Shown here: positions 5,728 to 7,157 of the stretch, in pieces
Layout: each line of letters begins with the position of its first letter
Position numbering within the stretch: the first letter of the stretch is position 1
Assembly (NCBI GenBank): GCA_030743915.1
Contig: JASLRP010000148.1
Coordinates: 1 to 7,157 of the forward strand
Reading direction: 5' to 3'
Length of the DNA stretch: 7,157 bases
From: SAR202 cluster bacterium
GTDB taxonomy: Bacteria > Chloroflexota > Dehalococcoidia > Lucifugimonadales > UBA1123
Translations under genes and position numbers: made by a program
Notes under the pieces: model-generated
What the model was told of the DNA's origin: nothing
Database searches by the model: none
What the model saw: only the letters and a program-made list of their open reading frames with translations

Positions 5728-6909
5728 CTACGACTTCGCCAGCGCGGATTCCAGGTCCGCGAGGATGTCAGATGCCGACTCGATGCCGCAGGACAGCCGA
5801 ATCAGGCCGTCGCTGATTCCCAACGCCGCCTGTTCATCTTCGGTGAGGGAGCGGTGGGATGTCTTGGCGGGATGAGAAATAGTGGTCTGCGACTCGCCGA
5901 GGCTGGCGGCCAGCTTTATCATCTCCAAGCTCTTGACGAAGGACGATGCAGACGAGCCGCCGCCAGCAAGCTCAAATGTGACCATCCAGCCGAATCGTCC
6001 GCCGAGTGTATCCACGGCCAACTCATGCTGTGGATGGTCGGGAAGTCCCGGATAATGCACCGCGCTGATCTTGGGATGGTCTGAAAGGAACCTGGCCACC
6101 GCGACCGCATTCTCGCAGGCCCGTTCCATTCGAAGGGGAAGAGTCCTGATGCCTCTCACGATGAGCCATGCGGCGAAGGGGTCCAAAACACTGCCCCACA
6201 CACGGTTGGACTGTCGCATCGCCATCGTCAGGTCGGCCCTGGCGGCGGCGACACCGCCTGTGACGTCGGAGTGTCCCCCAAGATTTTTGGTCGCGCTGTG
6301 AAGGGTCACGTCGGCGCCCAGTTCCAACGGCCTTAGCAGCAGGGGACTGGCAAGGGTGTTGTCCACGACAACCTGGACTCCGCGCTGGTGGGCCATCTGG
6401 CCGATGGACTTGATGTCGGCCAGTCTCAGCAGGGGATTGGCGATGGACTCGACAAGGATGAGGCGAGGTTGCGAGTCCAGCGCCTGCTCAACGGCATTCA
6501 GGTCGTTGGTATCGACAAACTGAGTTTCGACGCCCAGCTTCGACATGTGCTGTCGCAGCATCAGGTTGGTGCCGCCGTAAAGCTCACTGCCCGCAAGGAT
6601 GCGGTCGCCTGCCTCCACCATCGACAGAAGCGTGATCCCGATGGCCGCCATGCCCGAGGCAAAGGCCACTGAGTCGTCAGCGTCCTCAAGCTGGGCGATG
6701 ACTCTTTCCAGAATCGCTACGTTCGGGTTCGCCTCACGGGAATACAAAAAACCTTCGGCGCGGCCTTCGTACAGGTCGTCGATGGTCTCCAGGCTGTCGA
6801 TCTCGAAAACCGAACTCTGATAGATAGGCGCCGATAGAGAACGAGTATCAGAAGGTATGTCCGCTCCGGCGGCCGCGCATATGGACTCTATGTCTCTGTC
6901 GTTAGGCAA
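5728..6909 (-). CDS. Cys/Met metabolism PLP-dependent enzyme (cystathionine gamma-synthase/lyase family)
   Basis: This 393-residue enzyme is the usual length for the transsulfuration family, which makes or breaks C-S bonds in cystathionine, homocysteine or methionine using pyridoxal phosphate. Visible landmarks are SAPIYQSSVF (26-35), YSREANPN with Tyr56 and Arg58 (phosphate contact from the neighbouring subunit), ASGMAAI, Tyr111 in ELYGGT (stacks on PLP), Asp183 in VVVDNT (binds the pyridine nitrogen), the Schiff-base Lys208 in HSATKNLGGHSDV, and Arg371 in DGLIRLSCGIE (substrate carboxylate). The frequent KYL after the lysine is KNL here, and the typical SLGG is SLGE. Gly113 (ELYGGT) lies near where methionine gamma-lyases have Cys, arguing against that activity; synthase versus lyase cannot be decided. 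TTG at 6909 directly follows an in-frame TGA and is the only plausible start; AAAGG lies 11 bases upstream. The gene sits 40 bp after moaC. Confidence 0.9.
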   Translation of the reverse strand: MPNDRDIESICAAAGADIPSDTRSLSAPIYQSSVFEIDSLETIDDLYEGRAEGFLYSREANPNVAILERVIAQLEDADDSVAFASGMAAIGITLLSMVEAGDRILAGSELYGGTNLMLRQHMSKLGVETQFVDTNDLNAVEQALDSQPRLILVESIANPLLRLADIKSIGQMAHQRGVQVVVDNTLASPLLLRPLELGADVTLHSATKNLGGHSDVTGGVAAARADLTMAMRQSNRVWGSVLDPFAAWLIVRGIRTLPLRMERACENAVAVARFLSDHPKISAVHYPGLPDHPQHELAVDTLGGRFGWMVTFELAGGGSSASSFVKSLEMIKLAASLGESQTTISHPAKTSHRSLTEDEQAALGISDGLIRLSCGIESASDILADLESALAKS

Positions 6910-6949
6910 TCAGCGCTCAGCCTTTACACATCATGAAAATACGAAAAAT

Positions 6950-7157
6950 TCACTCAAGGATAATATCGCCGCTCTTGCCGCCAGTCTTTCGAGCCAGCCG
7001 AACGGAGTCGATTTGCATGGCGCGGTCAACCGCTTTGCACATGTCGTAGATGGTCAGGGCGGAGACAGTCACCGCGGTCAGCGCCTCCATCTCGACGCCT
7101 GTCTTTCCAGTGGTCCGGGCTGTGGCGGTGATGTTCACGGCGCTGTTGTTTTTGTCG
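6950..7157 (-). CDS. moaC: Cyclic pyranopterin monophosphate synthase, C-terminal part (5' end outside window)
   Basis: MoaC turns the 3',8-cyclo-GTP made by MoaA into cyclic pyranopterin monophosphate in molybdenum cofactor synthesis. The visible 68 residues are its C-terminal part: RTTGKTGVEMEALTAVTV, then ALTIYDMCKAVDRAM and KTGGKSG, all hallmark MoaC segments. The Glu-Met-Glu of GVEMEAL corresponds to E. coli 112-114, and the Asp and Lys of YDMCKA correspond to the catalytic Asp128 and Lys131 (the 16-residue spacing between the two sites is kept). The frame stays open to the window edge (residues DKNNSA ahead of VNIT), so the GTG at 7138 is an internal Val codon rather than the start. It is the most upstream minus-strand gene visible and probably begins or belongs to the operon leading into the PLP enzyme. 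Confidence 0.95.
   Translation of the reverse strand, partial: DKNNSAVNITATARTTGKTGVEMEALTAVTVSALTIYDMCKAVDRAMQIDSVRLARKTGGKSGDIILE

Noticed and set aside
6950..7138. GTG at 7138 as the moaC start
   Set aside because: Sequence upstream of it continues the MoaC reading frame to the window edge, and MoaC is much longer than 62 residues.

Overview
The window looks like a moderately GC-rich bacterial chromosome. My best guess is an uncultivated Chloroflexota lineage (SAR202/Dehalococcoidia-like). This rests on the style of the proteins (a lipoprotein-like thioredoxin with an Ig-like N-terminal domain, the diverged Pth and transsulfuration enzyme, frequent TTG starts), not on a phylogenetic marker, so it is tentative. 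I recognised no rRNA, tRNA, CRISPR array, IS element or attachment site.

The layout is two convergent gene blocks. On the + strand (1-2307) lie the 3' end of a redoxin gene carrying the C-terminal beta domain seen in DipZ-like proteins, a tightly linked probable lipoprotein with a thioredoxin-like domain and a CxxxxC motif, and, after a 215-bp gap, a stand-alone type IV pilin-like protein that starts at TTG behind a strong Shine-Dalgarno sequence. The first two genes probably form an envelope redox pair. The pilin-like gene is probably a separate unit.

On the - strand (7157 down to 2466), in transcription order, are the 3' end of moaC (molybdenum cofactor synthesis), a Cys/Met-metabolism PLP enzyme (transsulfuration family), a 671-residue protein that I tentatively relate to the C-terminal half of large BREX-type ATPases (PglY/DUF6079-like) without any P-loop, pth (peptidyl-tRNA hydrolase), and a small C-terminally anchored membrane protein of unknown function. 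Gaps of 40, 7, 21 and 105 bp suggest co-transcription of at least the first four. The blocks converge on a 158-bp gap without an obvious strong terminator.

The item most worth a second look is the 671-residue gene at 3705-5720: a defence-type ATPase-like C-terminal module without its ATPase, between two housekeeping genes. It could be a relic of a lost defence locus, a domesticated fragment, or one subunit of a split system. Smaller points are the Val in place of the usual Met in the Pth active-site segment, its N-terminal extension with an uncertain start, and TTG initiation at three of the six genes whose start lies in the window.
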